Source of the DNA: Spirodela intermedia
Taxonomy: Eukaryota; Streptophyta; Magnoliopsida; Alismatales; Araceae
Assembly (NCBI GenBank): GCA_902729315.2
Contig: LR746271.1
Coordinates: 4,176,001 to 4,240,000, forward strand
Direction of reading: 5' to 3'
DNA length: 64,000 bases
Both the position numbers and the translations under genes were made by a program. The notes below the pieces were generated by a model that was not told where the DNA came from, searched no databases, and saw nothing but the letters and a program-made list of their open reading frames with translations. Shown in pieces: positions 1 through 14,695 of this stretch (the first letter of the stretch is position 1; each line of letters begins with the position of its first letter).

Positions 1-2098
1 CTTTATGGATTAAATGGGCATAAATCTCAACTTTATAGCGTGGAAAGTATGTAAAAATTATGATTTTTAAAGCTATTAAGATGGATGTGTTGTATTATAG
101 ATAATCTCCCTTGATTAGCAATAACAATACCACATAATGAGATTATAGATATGGCCTTGGGAATCCACAGTTCCGGATCTAGGAACATATTCTCTTTACA
201 ATCTTTGGAGATCTTGTGAGTTCTTAAATTTGTTTCCTATTGTGTTTTAAAAAGCTTGCTGATCGGACAATGCTTGATACAACACAAAAGGTATGATTTA
301 TACCCTCAAAAAGCTAAATTGCAATCCACTAAACTTAACTGCGTGGATACTTGGGAGGGAGGCTTGGGACTGGATATGATCTGGGATTAAAGTAAGCCAT
401 CATGGAGTATCAGTTTCTCCTATGATTTCTTTTGATTTATAGTATGATAGCTTTACTTTTGCACCAAGTTTACATGGTGAAACATTTTCAACCATCTTGT
501 ATAATATAATATCTGACTTCAACCTTCAAAATAAGTAGTTCGTCCACACAATGAAGTGCTCCCATTTAATTTCCAGGTACCATGCACCCTCCTCCATCTA
601 GTCTCCAAGCCGTATGGAGGCCCTCTTGGAAATTCACGATTCCAAAGAACAAAATAGGGATCTTCAATCAACAAACCCAAGGTTAGAAAAACCATCCAAA
701 TTGGGTGAAAATATGAGCATTGATGGAGCTTAGGTTCCCTCACTTTAGATGATTGGACCACCTTGGATGTGAAGGTAACATGATAAAAAATTGCAAACAT
801 AACATGATAAAAGCCTGCTCTTAATGATTCGAAAATTCCATATGATTGTAAGAGAGATCTAGGTATCTTTTGAGAACTTTTTACCTTGCCAATAATTAGA
901 TTTTGTTCACCAATGACTAACATTCACCATAACAGCTATATTTTGTCTCCACATATAACGAGGGCTTGACTTAAAATTAGACGTATAAAAAATAAAACTA
1001 TGTGCATGTTTTGTTAATAGAGGTCACCTCTTGAGATTCACTTCTACTATTTAAGATACAATGCAAGGAAAAAAATCTACAAATTTTACAGTAATATTTT
1101 ACCATTTATGACATCATCATGATACGATAACTCATTGGTTCTCTACAAAACTCAATCACTCAACATCTCATCATCATAAGAATTTGTGGACATATAATCA
1201 ACAAGGTGCTCCTGTGATATACTCCACCGAAGTACTCTCTCTGGCATACACCATGGTAATAGTGGTCAACCATCACACTTGGCCGTTCAACAAGACTCAT
1301 CAACAGTTGATGCAGTAGCATCAGTCGAGTTGTCAACTCTCGCTTTTATGTTTTCATCCAATTCTTCGTCCAAAATCTCCAGGGCCCGAGAGCAGTACCC
1401 ATCATAAGGAATGGTGGCTGATGAAGAGACGGGGAGTGGGGTAGGGATCCAAAAAAATGCCGAAGATCGGCCTAAGGACATATAATTGCCATTGTGCTCA
1501 AGATTAGCCGATTTCTACGTGCTGTATGGACGCCATATAATGATACCCTTTCATTGTAGATCAGAAATAATATAAGATTAATGATCGAATTGGAAGCTGA
1601 ATGATGTCTCAGCGGACTTTTAGTGGAGATTCACTGTTTTTAATGCGGAGAATAGACTCACAATTAATCCGAGAAAAGGGTAGATACCGTAGAGCCATGT
1701 CCGAAATCCTCCCAACTTCGGTGTGTTTCGTACCGCGGCATCTCCCGTTGCACCACAGACTGATGCCTCACACTTACCCTCTTGGGACATGGGAACTAGA
1801 AGCTCTCTCTCTCTCTCTTCCTGGCCTTTCTTTCCTCCAGTTTCTCTCTCTATCTAATCCCGTTATTCTTCCCGTGAGTCTTGTATCCTTTTTCCTGATT
1901 GTTCTTTCTTAGAGCTTCTCTCTCGCTCTATTCATCACTCACTCGTACCAGCAGCTCTCTCACGACCGAATATATCCGAGTATCTGAAACTGAAAGGAAA
2001 TGGCAGAGAAGTGAAGAACATAACTATTAGCTTCCCTATCGTATCAACTGATGAGGCTGACTCACACTTTTTCTCTCCGACCTTGGACTCAAAGTCCT
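1..2098. other. Intergenic, no gene recognised
   Basis: This stretch is AT-rich up to about 1,600 and then mixed, with short TC-rich tracts near 1,805-1,860. The short open frames here have no recognisable domain, no codon pattern of a conserved protein and no matching splice sites. The right-hand end would hold the 3' untranslated region of the minus-strand WOX gene. Confidence 0.6.
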
Positions 2099-3534
2099 TC
2101 ACAAAAACTGGTAAAACCTAACTTGAGAAGAGATCCTGGCTCTCCTATCTGTCGAAGAGCCAATGGCGTCCTTGTCGCCGCTTAAAGGGAAGAGGTCGAG
2201 CTCCAGCGCCCTGGGCTTCTCCCTAAACGCTACCACGGAGGCGGCGGCGCTGTCGTTGTTGACCAGAACCGGCCGCTGGAGCCCAATCGGGGGCTGACAG
2301 GTGGCCTTCTCCCCCGTCCAGCTTTGCTGCTGAGGGTGGTGCAATTGAAGCCATGGGTAACTTGGAGATTTCTGCGAAGATGACAGAGGAAGATAGCGTC
2401 CAGCAACCTATTCATGAAGTGGGAACCCACCTCCTATACAGAAAACAAAAGGCAAGAGTGTGGAGGGGGGGAGGGAGGGAGGAAAGAAGGTCAAGAGAGA
2501 GAAGAGAAGAGAGGGAACTAGAAATGGAGTAGCACCTGTTCTATTCTGGCAGGTGCAGCATCATCAGCGCCAGTCGCAGAGGAAGCAAGACTAATGCTTT
2601 GCCCAGATTTATGCGTGAGGATACCTGCCGGCGCTGCTGCACCACCACCAACTTCAGACAAAGATCAACGAACATGAGAATATTTTCAATTCCTTCATCA
2701 AAATGACAGTAAAACAAAGAAGAAATAGAAGAAGGAGAAGAACAATGTCATCGATATCGAGAGAAATCAGGAAGAAGCAGAGGAACAACGACCACAATAG
2801 AACAAGGAGGAGAGTAAAAGCTTGTGACGGGGGTGAAGTAAAACATAATAATTGGGAAAGAGTCGGAGCAAAAGACGAAGGGCAAGGAGAAGAAGAAAAC
2901 AATGATGAATTTGACGATTAGGAGAACACGAAAAAGATAATAAGCAGGATGAAGTGCACGAGGAGAAGAAAAGGATGACGACGATAGTGGACGAGGTGCG
3001 AGTCGTTCGGATTCATGTTGGCGTTAGAACAGCACCCAGATCCTGTCGGTTGGAATTTTCCGGAGGGCTATCTGCCTCAAGCTGCCGGCGCAGCCGCTGG
3101 CGCTCCCTCGCCTTGTGATTCTGGAACCAGTAGAATACGTTCTTCCCCTCGATCCTGCCGTAGCGGCGGAGCTCAGCGGCGATAAGCTGTATCTGGTGCG
3201 CCGGCGGCGTACGTGTTCCCCTTTTGTAAATCTCCTCCAGCTCCTTGAGCTGCTCCCTCGTGGGGTTCCACCTCGACCCCGATCGATGTTTCTGCTGATC
3301 CGCGACATTCTTCACTGTTTAAACCCATTAGCACTGACAGGAATAGGGTTACTTACTAATTCATAGGCCTCATCCAAAGTCCTGAGAAAACTTACAGCAA
3401 TGATTATTGGTTGGAGGGTGACTCCTCCTCTGAGGCATAATGTGATAGATGTAGGAAGACAAGCCAGCAGTAGCGAGCATCCGGAGCTTCCGGATACGGA
3501 GGGGATCCGATGAGCAGTTTGCTACCATGGACAT
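2099..3534 (-). CDS. WUSCHEL-related homeobox (WOX) transcription factor, WUS clade
   Basis: This is a nuclear homeodomain regulator of meristem, leaf-margin or organ growth. I model four exons: 3534-3396, 3314-3036, 2651-2536 and 2407-2099, giving about 280 residues. The phases join cleanly, and the first donor (T|GTAAGT) is strong. The homeodomain covers about residues 60-122, with the WUS-clade recognition helix [15 protein letters not shown] at 105-119. The C-terminal exon carries a WUS-box-like motif, ALELDLFPL, at about 245-253. It overlaps an LxLxL (EAR-type) repression motif. The intron before the homeodomain, the RIRKLR segment near the N-terminus and the [10 protein letters not shown] helix recall WOX1/WOX3-type members, but the subgroup is not certain. 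The exon 2 donor (G|GTGCTG) is weak, so exon 3 is the least secure part. Start chosen: the first ATG (3534); a second in-frame ATG lies two codons later. Confidence 0.85.
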
Positions 3535-4300
3535 TTTGTGGGAAGGAGTCTGAGAAGAGGAGAAAACTCAGACTGTGGGAGTGACGGATTTAGTCCGAAG
3601 AAGGCGGTTCAATTTTATCGAGCGCAGATATCTGTCGATCAAAGTGTTCTTCTCAACTTGAGCTGCCTAAAGAAGGAAGGAGAAGCGTAGGACTAGCAGA
3701 GAGAGCCGAGAAACGAAGAGGTGCCGGTGGCTTGGAATTTTGGATATCCATCGGGAAGTTCGCTGTAACAACGACGTGACGATCATGGGGAGTCGATAAC
3801 ACGTACCACCAGTATCTGCGGGCAGTAGCAGCCCTGCAACACCTCTCTCTGTCTCTCTCCGTGTCTATCAATCTCTTCGCTGTCGTAAACGTGTTATACT
3901 CATTGTGGATGCTTTGCCCCCGTCCCACCATAACCCGACCTGTACCTTTCAAGCCTGTAGTAAATCCCAAGGGTCGCAAGGGGGCCGAACTGAGGCTCCT
4001 TGTCTTCTTCTCCTGCTTCCTCTCACCTGCATAGTCCACGCATCAGGGGTCTCCCCCCCACGCATCAGCTGTCCCACTGTGGCGCTCTCTGTAGCATGCA
4101 AACAAACGACGATTAAATGCCCAATGCAGATCCAGCATGTTCTCGGTTCGGGTGAGGAAAGCGTTACAGTCGTCTCTATAGTTTATTTACTGACTACATG
4201 TTCATATATGGATATATATGGCAAGATTTTTGTTATTAAGTTTTGTATTGATATTTCAATTTGTTTAAATTTCTAGTGAAAGAAGAACGTGCCAATCTTG
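3535..4300. promoter_or_regulatory. Upstream region of the WOX gene
   Basis: This non-coding stretch directly precedes the WOX start codon on the minus strand. It is less AT-rich than the DNA beyond 4,300 and contains a short TC-rich tract near 3,842-3,870. It should hold the 5' untranslated region and core promoter. No specific binding site can be assigned by eye. Confidence 0.4.
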
Positions 4301-7300
4301 ACATTTATTAAACCAAATGTTATCTAAATATTTTGAAACAATTAGTTACTTTAATATGCCAATGGTTAATTCTTATCTGTAACACTTTCACCCGAAGAGG
4401 GATTCAAGTTAAATATCTTATTAGTAATTATTGATCATGATTTTACAGGAAATGGATGTAGGTACTCAGAACTAAGATTTTTAGAGCAGGTGAATTGGTG
4501 TGCATCTTAAACCAAAAGTCCTCACTTTTTTTTTTAATGTTATGGTATAAATTATTCAATCAAATTTTGAGTTAATAGGCTAAGTCAGTAACATTTTGAT
4601 GATTTTTAGATACTAAATTGAAATCAAGAAATTGATGACATTAGATTGGCAGTTAATTAGAGAATGAAATCTCAATGATAGCTATATGTATTGAGGGGCA
4701 TTATAATAATTCCACATGATCTAAAAGAAAAAAATATTGATGATTTTAATTATAGGAAATATAATTGATCAATTTAATTCTAATCATGACTAAAAACACG
4801 AAAGACATGTGGGTATAAATATTATAAGAATTATGTCATTATTTTATGCATGAGCCTTGACATTTGAATTTTCTATATCAATGGCTTCAGCAATGTAGAC
4901 ATATGAGCAGTCAATCAAAAAACAACATAGGAAATCATCAAGGTTTTGAATTGATATTGATTTTATACGATTAATGTGTATTTTTAAAATTTGAAATATA
5001 GAAGTAGAGTGTGACAGATTTAAGACCATTAGACAACTATTTTGAGCCAAGAAGCCCAAGGATATAAAAAACCATCTTGCCCCTTTCTAGATAATATTTG
5101 GCAAAAGGTTTCACAATCAAAAGAAAGTCACGAAGCAAATAAAAGAAGTTTTCAACTCTAGCACTCCTCAATATCTAACTCATTCATATTTCAATCTTAG
5201 TAAGCTTCATGATCTTTGAAACTCTTCCTCAAGCATCAGAAAACAAGAATTGAAATCAAGTTCATATTAATTGAAATTATGTTCTCACATTCTATTATTA
5301 AACATTATTTGTATTTACTGCGGTCATGTACCTACGAGGTGTATGGCAATTCGACTAGTGCCTATCATGCACTTGATCAATGGACTAGCCCCTATGATGA
5401 GTGATGTTAGTATTTAAGCACACATGATGTGCTTGAGTAGAAGGCCTGCACATGTCGTGTGCATGCTGGCTGATAAGTGTTTGTGGTGTGCTTAGCCAAT
5501 TAGTTTGACTCATGGTAAGCTCAAAACTTTCTCATACAGCTGTGGTGTACTAAATATAAAGTGAAACACATGGTGTACTTACGTCTAAATGAAGGTTTCC
5601 AGAACTGTTGCTTTTAATATAGATATGTAGACTCAAGAAATTTATAATGTAAGGGGGAGCTGAGCCCATTAGTCAACTGTAATCATAAAGTGTGGTTAGC
5701 GAAAAATCTAAGATTGATTAACTTGAGAAGTGAACATAGACCTTGCAAGTTGAATCATAAAGAAAGAAATTAAAGAGATAAAGAATTTCAAAATTAGAAC
5801 AATTAAAAATTAATAATAATTAGAAATCAATGCAACCCCCTCTCTTGGTTCATCGAGTCATCTAGGGACTACTATCAAGTATCTATCTTGTTACAATAAT
5901 GTCAAAATAGTTCAAGTTCACAACTAAAAAACTTCAATTTTATTAATGCAATGCCTTGCCTCTATATAAGTTTTTTGTCTCACCTCCTTTAGAATAAACA
6001 AGTAGCCATGCCTCTAGGTAAGTTTTTACAAGACCTTGTAGACCTCTAAAAAGGTTTTTACACTAGATTATTCTTACCCATTTGTCTATTTATGAAAAAT
6101 GATGAGATGAATAAATCAATATTAATGATTTTTTTTGTTTATGTTATTTACGTATGTTAGAGGAGGGAGTGACAATGCATGGGAGAATCATATAATATTT
6201 TCAATATTTTCAGAAAAAAATAAGGAGACAAAATCATCAAAATAACATGCAAAAAGTAAAAAATGAAGCCATAGAAATCTTTAAATTTTGAATTTTGAGA
6301 GCAACAAGGAATGAATTATACTTCCTTGATCCCTCAAAGTTTTGAGAAGAGAGAAATGATGGAAGATGAATGAAGAAAGGGGGCTATACTAAGAGAAATA
6401 GAGAGAAGATATCCTAGAATTTATTGATCAATTTCAGAGAAACTAGGAAACTTTCAAGGACAGTACAATCTAACTCTATTTTACTCAAATAATATAATAT
6501 CGAGGAATGTGTAGTAAAGGGTTGAAAACTACAATTTATTTTGAGGGGTGAAATCAAGTATATTTGGAGGGGTGCAATGACGACTTCCACTATAGAATAT
6601 AGAAAATCAAGTAAAATCATCAAATATATCCATAAGATCAACTATATTTTCTTTTCATACATCTGATTTGAGACAAAATGTAGAGATAATTAGGAGTGTC
6701 AATAATATTAGAGGGTAGCACCTCTCCAACCCTTTGTCAATGAACAACACAATTACATTAATTAGGTTCAAAAGCATACTGATGACATTACTAAATATTA
6801 ATCAATTATCATAGTTTATTTTATTCTTTTGAATTTTCTCATTTAAATAGGTAGAGGGATGAAATTTTACCAGAACAAATCACTTCAAGTAGACACATGC
6901 CATCAAGTTTGATAGCTTGTTGATTAATACTCATCACTAGATCTTTATCAGTCAATGCTTGAGATCTATTCAGTTTTGATAGTTTGATGATTAACACTCA
7001 TTAAGTTGGCAATACTATTTAAACGTAAATAAATACTTCTCTTGAAAAAATTGGAAATTGTAAGTGACTTTAAAATTCTCTATAGGTTTACTATTGATAA
7101 ATTATGAGAAGTGACTTAAAGAATAAAAATGATAGTATTAGTATTTGATTTCTTCATGAAAGATCTTGGGAATATTTTTCTATTAAATATTTGGAGGACA
7201 AAGAAAATGCTACTTTTTTTATCACAAAGATAAACACTTTATTAAATGGCACATAACAAGGTTTATTATGCTCACATTGATGATTGTCGAGATGTAATGC

Positions 7301-10300
7301 CAAAAATTGCCTACTAAAACTTGTGTGTAGGGAACTACACACATAGTAACTTTTGGTTTGTATGGTATCATTATTTTTTTAGTAGGCAACAAAACATTCT
7401 CTCAAACATCGGTGATTTTTGTATCCAGAAATTTTCTATGATTACTTACTTTTCCATGTAAAATTAGCATTTCTACTTCTTCGTTTACCATTTTTCCCAT
7501 TGCTTTGATCTTATTTTGACTCTTATCTAGTGGAGTTGTCTATATTATTCTAATATATTAAACCTTGTCAAACTTACATTGATTCATATCATATGTTTAT
7601 GCAAGATAAGTTTCAATGGTTTGATCACCAAATTTATTTCTGAACTTAAACTTAAAATCATTTGTAGAAAGATAAAGATATCCCTATGTCCTTCCCTACC
7701 TTTGATGGATTTAGACTTAGGAAAGAATTGCTCTCACATCTGAAATGATGATTTTTAACCAAATTCTGCCATAATCCACCTTCTTATGTCCTCTCTCTCT
7801 TCATATGCATACTGTTCCATCTATAAAACCGATCTATGGTAGGTACATATCGCACTTGCTCCATTTGAGGGTTACCTATGTTGGAGGTATCCTTCATAAT
7901 ATCTCAGTCCCATTCTTAGGTGTAATCATAAGGAACTAGGAAATTAAAATATGAGCAATAGACATTGAGCATTAGTTTTACAAGATTACTTAATTTTTTG
8001 AAATATATTTATTTATCCAAAAAAATGATCTTATTCAATTAAATGCAGAAATAAGTTATCATACATAATAATAGAAGATTTATATAAACAACTTCCAATT
8101 TCAGTAAACACAGATTCAAAACTCTATTGTCCTTTAGTAGAGAGGAGAAATCAGCTCTTGACTTTGACATTATATCGATTTGATGTGATTACCTTAAAAC
8201 TTTTTGTTACATTTTATTGTGGCATTAAAACCAAAGTAAAGGAGTTCATTAGACTATCAATGTAGTATGGGTTAAGGGTAGTGTATATAATCCTCAAACT
8301 GAATCAAATTCATTTCATTTGATAAAAAAAAATATATTAGAATAAATTTCTAGAGAATCTTCAATTTAAAGAGTCATTTAAAACTTGATGGATTTATTTT
8401 TCAGATTAAAATTCCCTAATTATTCCATTAAGAAATTAGATTCTATACATGAATTTTGTGCCAAAATATGTCTAGAAATACTAACAATATGAAAGGATAG
8501 AATTTAGCAATCAAGGGTACCAAACAAACCATGTAAAAAGATAATTTTTGTGTATGCAAATAGACATTCATGATAACTTTTGGGCTGACATTTTGATAAA
8601 ATAGCATGTACCTGATCATCATTATAATGACCCCAAAAAATGAAACACCAAAGAAAATGCACCAAATAGTGCAAGAGAGAAAATTAGAGATAGTGTAGAA
8701 ATCATGAGCTACATTCAAAAATCTTATTATAACTTCATACAAATGCATGTTTACTTGCTTTAATTATGGAGATTACAGATGTATATCTATGAGAGTATAT
8801 AATGCATTCAAGTCACAAGCACAATCAAGATAGTGGGAAAGATATTCTCGTGAAGCTATTCTTGTGGTAGTTATTTGTATAAATTATAGTGTTAAAATGC
8901 TTTAAGAACTTAGTGGTATACAAAATAAAGAAACTCATGGAAGAATTGATATAGGGATCACAAAACTACTTGAGTTGGTGTAGCATGCTGATATGTGTGG
9001 CCTATTGTTGTGTATTATCATTTAATCTATTTAAGATCATATTTATTTTTAATAAGAAATGACAAAATCATATGTTTGGAGTTTACTACCCATAAACGAA
9101 TTAGTACTTTGTCTAAGAGCAATCCTTTATGTTAGGAATAGCTTTCATTGATGAGTAAATCATATGACAACAGATGTGAAAACCAAATTCGATAAGCAAT
9201 TTTCACCCATTATGGGAACGATTGCTAAAATAGTCAAATTATGAAATCTTATTACAAAAAAAAATGACTCTTGTTGCTTATAGCCATTGATTCTAAAGTA
9301 TGAAAATTATATATTGACCTCTAATATAAAATGAATCATGAAAAATTGTTGTCTTAATGATAAACATAAAAGCTTTTTATTGAGCTAGAACACCCAGACT
9401 TTTGATGGAATATCAACAATTGGTAAAGTGGCACCTTTGATGCATTAAAAAGTTTTCACGTAGGAACTTTATTGACTAAATATTTAATATTTGACATATG
9501 TTTTACATGCATAAAAAATGAAGACATATGTACATTCAGATTTCTTAGTTTTTTAATTATTACTGTCCTAAAAGGTCTACAAAATACTCTCAAATGTTAA
9601 CATCTAGAATAGTTAAATAAAGTCTTTGCTTCCTTAATGAAACTGAAAATCTATCTCATGGAAGAAACGAAATTTTCAAATAAAATAGTTACAAAGAAGC
9701 TTACCTATTTAGTCATCACTCATGAACTAAGTTTGCAATGAAAAACTTGATGGGGTTGATATCTAAAAGAAAGTGAGTGTTTATTGACCATGACGTTTAA
9801 AAATAGTTCTATGATGATAGAATGACTCTCATGTCAATAAAGTTTCTAAAACATCCGAAGAAGAAATGTTCTATGGAGGGGAAGGAAATGTCTTTTAAAA
9901 AAATTATGTGATTAGGAAAATTTAAGTGTTTTCTTTGATGCTTAGAAATAAGAGATATAAACATTATCCTCTAAATATACTTTTGATGAAGTATTTATTA
10001 CTTATCAAAGTAAAGAATCAAATAAACTAACAACAAAGACAATCATATGCTATAAAAATGAATACAATGGTTTAAAGAACTAGATGGTTGTAGAAAACCT
10101 CAAGAAGACTCATTAGACTAAGGAAAAAAAGTCTGGTTTGAAAAATAAACAATTTTATAAGAGGTAAAAAGAATGGAGTCTATATCCAGCAAAAGCTGAC
10201 CCATGAAAATATAATTTAATGGAATCAAATTTAACACTATTGAATTGAATAAATCATATTCATTAAAAATAAAATTTTGAATCAACGTATATAATATTTA

Positions 10301-13000
10301 TAATAAAAAATTATATACAGAAAATTTGAAACTTTTATGTCTCAATTACCTTTTTTGTGCAGACATGAATCTAATGTTTATATATGACAGCATGATGAAA
10401 CCATGTAACCATCAAATTTACCGAATTTCATATATCATCAATGCATTAGAAGAAAGTAAATGTGATTATTTTTAGGAATGGAAGAACAATGTATCTACTA
10501 CTGTACCAGTTAGAGTTGTTTGTATTAACTTTTTCATCTAAATAAAAAAAATTGTATATATGGTGGTACATAATTTTTTTTAAAATGAAATTAAAAAATG
10601 GCAAAACTACCATGAAATGCCACTTATATAATAAGAGATGAAACCTGAATGTTAGAACATAGAAAATGTGAAATATGGTTTACTATATGTGATGGTCAAT
10701 CCTTTTATTGTTTTGTCACCTAGGAAAAAAGTGTTAAGAGCTAAAGATGAGAAGAGAATCAAAGAAGTCAACCCAATGCTCAAGGTTCCATACTAAGGTC
10801 AAAATATGAATTGCCAGCATAAACAAGGCATTAAATAGCTATATCTGAAGGATCATTTCTTGATGCATGAGAGTGGTCGACACCAGCAAAAGGTCAACAT
10901 GTATATTCCCCAAAATCAACACTACATAAGAAAGCCAAACTATTTGTTTTTCTATTGATATAAGGATGGTTCGTCTAAAAAATGTGCTTCCTAAAAAGAT
11001 AGAATTCTTCCATATAGGAGATGTTGGTGGCTTTAAAGTTTATAAAATATATTAAAGAAGCACTTTAATCAATGAAAATGGATTCATTTAGCTTTTAATG
11101 ATAATCATCTTTTAAATTTTGAGAAAATATTAATGGTTTAAAATTTTAATATTTCACAATTAAGATAAAATTCTTACATACCATTAAAGAGTAAACCCTA
11201 CCATGAGCTTGAAACTAGCACAAAATTACTCACAAACTAGAAGTTAGTAAAAGAAATAAAAAAAGCATTCAAAAGTTATACTAATAATAAATTCATGAAA
11301 AAATAAGTGTCAAATCATGTTTAAGAGAAATGTTAATTCAACTCATTTAATTCTAATATTCAACCTAAGTTGATAAATTTAGCTTTAAGATACCAGACTT
11401 AATAAAATAAGTTCCTAAAAAAGAAAACCCAATTTGAGAGGAGTGCTTAAAAATAGTTCTTAAATTAATCTAAAGGTATTAAAAATAATGTAGGATTAAA
11501 TGCACATGAACATATTCAAGGTAGTGGAACTGATGTTGAAGAAGACTATGGTCATATGCATAACTTGGATAATATTTTATTTTTCTTACATTTTCTTAGT
11601 GTAAAATTTTCAAACCATTGATCAAATATATGCTGAATAAATATTTTAATGATATTATAATTAAATAAAATATCAATGAAAAATATATATAGAACATCAT
11701 AGATTATGAAATAGAATATTGTCTAAACTAAGAATAAATATTAAAAACCTCAAGTTTTATCTCACAATCAGACATTTGATAGAACTTCTAATCAAATTCC
11801 AAGACACAGTCCACCCTTGATTGCTTATGGTTTTGGTATTTCTGAAAGATTATGAGGCAGTTTATGAATACTAATTGTTCCTTGAAAATTATTTTTGATT
11901 AACAACACATCATGTCTAAGGTTTATAGACTAGAGTTTGTAATTTATTGATGTATTTTGTGCGTAAAAAATGTAAGTTTTATTTCTACCTTTTTTGTGCC
12001 TTGAATTCTACGAGGAGAGAATAATTGGCTTGCTATCTTCACCTTTTTAGTTTGATTTGTTTCGTTGAGAATTTAAATCCAATACATATATATATATATA
12101 TATGGACAACCATCGTAAGCTACATTTCAAAAGATAATTAAAAAAACTGATAAAACCATAAATAGAATAAAAGAGTGATTATATCTTTCATTTTTCTAGC
12201 TAACATTCAACTAGATATTTGCATTATGTTTTCTATATAAGATTTTAAAGGTATATTAGATAATGTATTAATTAATGTAAAAGAATATTTACATGTCTCA
12301 CTTCCACAGGTAATTTATAATTTAACATAAAAAATATGAACTAAATTGAAACCCTAAAAGAACATGTTTATTTTTTCCAAGAATCCATAAAATTAAAATT
12401 CAATTGCTTCATCTAGACTTGGTGTTGAAAATAGTTTGATATAACCAGTTTGTGATGAAGTTCTATACACTAGTGCCTGAAGATTAATCTTGGTGAGAAT
12501 TAATGGTTAGAGCACATGCTTGCTCCTTTGGAGCTTCTAATGCACTTGAGGAGACATGTTGATAATAAACACTCATATTATGCTTTGATATCTAGTAAAC
12601 ATAGTGAAATCCCTCGAGGTAAATATTTTTTAAGCGGTTACCCAAGGCCCCAATGAGACATCCCAGAAATAGGAAAATAACCTCTAGTGATTTATTATTA
12701 TTTGCCTAGCAAAGTGACTTCCTTGCAAAAAAAGGAACATTATTGTACAAGACCTTTTCCATAACTACTAAAAGAGACTTGCAAGCACGCAGCATCTTTG
12801 AGCTTCATGGATTTGGTCTCAATATATGAAAAAAAAAACAAGTGATAAAAATTAATTCTTGCTAATATATACGCAGGTCAATTTGATTCATATATATAGA
12901 GCCTGATGATATTGTTTCACGCTATTATTTTTAATTTATGAAATGGCATCTCACTCCTGTCATGTACAGGAAACCTCGTCTTCTTCCTCAAGGTACCCGC
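4301..13000. other. Long AT-rich intergenic region without a convincing gene
   Basis: About 8.7 kb of AT-rich DNA. Open frames are short and have no domain I recognise. A (TA)n run sits at about 12,083-12,104. Near 8,980-9,110 the plus strand conceptually reads like a heavily mutated copia integrase, with a HADMCG-like start followed by a region resembling the 'FIDD.TR..WVYFL' block. Near 9,845 there is a KTSEE-like segment where copia elements have KTPEE. The region is probably old retrotransposon debris, but the match is weak. Confidence 0.45.
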
Positions 13001-14663
13001 TTCGTCTTCGGAATTCTTCCTTGGCGTTCTTTATTGTGCAACCCGCCCATCAGCAAATAAAAGATCATCATCTAAAGAAGGAAATCATGTAGACAAGAAA
13101 CCTCTTCTGTCCATTATTCCTCATTGATTTCCGATATTCGTACAATGTCTCCCGTGTTTCAGCCCACCAAAAGCCGAAAACTGATTGAGGAGCAGCTGAA
13201 ATTCTCCATGGTTGAGTCAACTTATCCGATTCAGGTCAATTTTCTTACCCTCTCATGGCTACCCTTCCAATATCTTTGAAACAACCGACTCCACAACTTG
13301 AACAAATAATTTCCACAGTTGGAAGTGGGGGGGGTTGGGCAGGGAACATAGGGAAAACGATTTAAATCGTGAGTTCTATCTGCCCAGGGTTTCCTTTTCC
13401 TCATATTAACGTACCACAGTTATATATGCTTATTGTTAATGGTTGCCATTTATATACTTTCCACCTTACCATATAACCCAAGGAAGCACATTTAGATGAG
13501 GATGAAACCCATCTGTGTTTTCAAGCGAACGAAGTTTGGTCTTTATGTAAGATTTTTACTGCAATCTCTCCTGATATCTAGACCCATAGCCGTCAAGGAA
13601 ATAGGAGCAGTTCTCACGCTTTCTCTCGTCCAGAAGAAGGGCCCGGCCTTCTGGCGACGAGGTGTGAAGCTAAGCTCTGTAAGTTTAAGGGGGTATTACT
13701 GTAAAAATCGGTCGATTTCTTGACTGCTACGTACGTACAATAGGGCTCCTTCTCCCTCGCCGCTTCGCTCTCCTGATATGGACGCCCGCATTTAATGCTG
13801 TGTCCCTCAGGCTGACGACAGCCTTCCCCTGCGAGAATCATTTCCTCTCTCTCCATCTCTATCTAGCTCTCTCTACATCTCTCTACATCTCTCCTTGGGA
13901 AGAACAGACGATGCACAGGATTTTTTCTTGTCAGCGGGTTCAATGCATTTACAGTGTTTGTACTTTTACCCCTCGCCATATTTCCTTTTCATCAGCTGAC
14001 GTCACATTATAAGTTCAAATTCATGGTTGACGTATAAATAATCTAAAGATTTGGTTCTCCTGACACATGAAAATTACGATTGTACCCGCAAGAGCCGTCC
14101 AATGACGAAGAAACCCCTCTTCGTTGATGTCATAACTGTACGGATCAGTTATTCGAGTCAAATTTACGAGACACGAGTCAACTCCATTCTAAGAACTGGA
14201 GTTGACCTGCCACGCCCCAAAACCCTAAAATGCACTGACGACTATTCAATAATCGCCCTTCATTTCGAGGGTTTGAACAAGAATCGATCGGTCAAAGGGT
14301 AAACTTTTCGCCGTTTTCTAGGGTTTTAAACCGAGAAAAGCTATCTTTTTATTGAAACCCTCCCTATAAAATACTGTGATTTGATCCTCGTGGTTTAGGC
14401 TCGTCTATTGAAGGTGGCAGGTAGTCTCTTGGTGTCTATGCTTTAATAATAATTATCTACGGGTATTATGAAAATATTTTCTTTTAAAGGGACCAAAAAC
14501 TAAGACGGCCCTCGCACGCTGAGGATCGCACGTGCGGAAGCGGTGGGCCCTCCCTAACAGCCTTCTGGCTGGAACAAAGGCCTTGAATGCGGCTACGCAT
14601 GTGACCGCGGCGGAATATTTTCTCTCTCTTCTGGCACTTTCTCTCTCTAACCCCTCCATCCCA

Positions 14664-14695
<32 letters not shown>

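Noticed and set aside
2654-2921. Lys/Arg-rich (plus) and Leu/Ser-rich (minus) frames inside the WOX intron
   Set aside because: Both are translations of one purine-rich intron stretch. They have no conserved motif and are not needed for the WOX model.
13145-13235. Short frame with possible splice donor that could be an exon
   Set aside because: No partner exon and no recognised motif. The signal is too short to support a gene.
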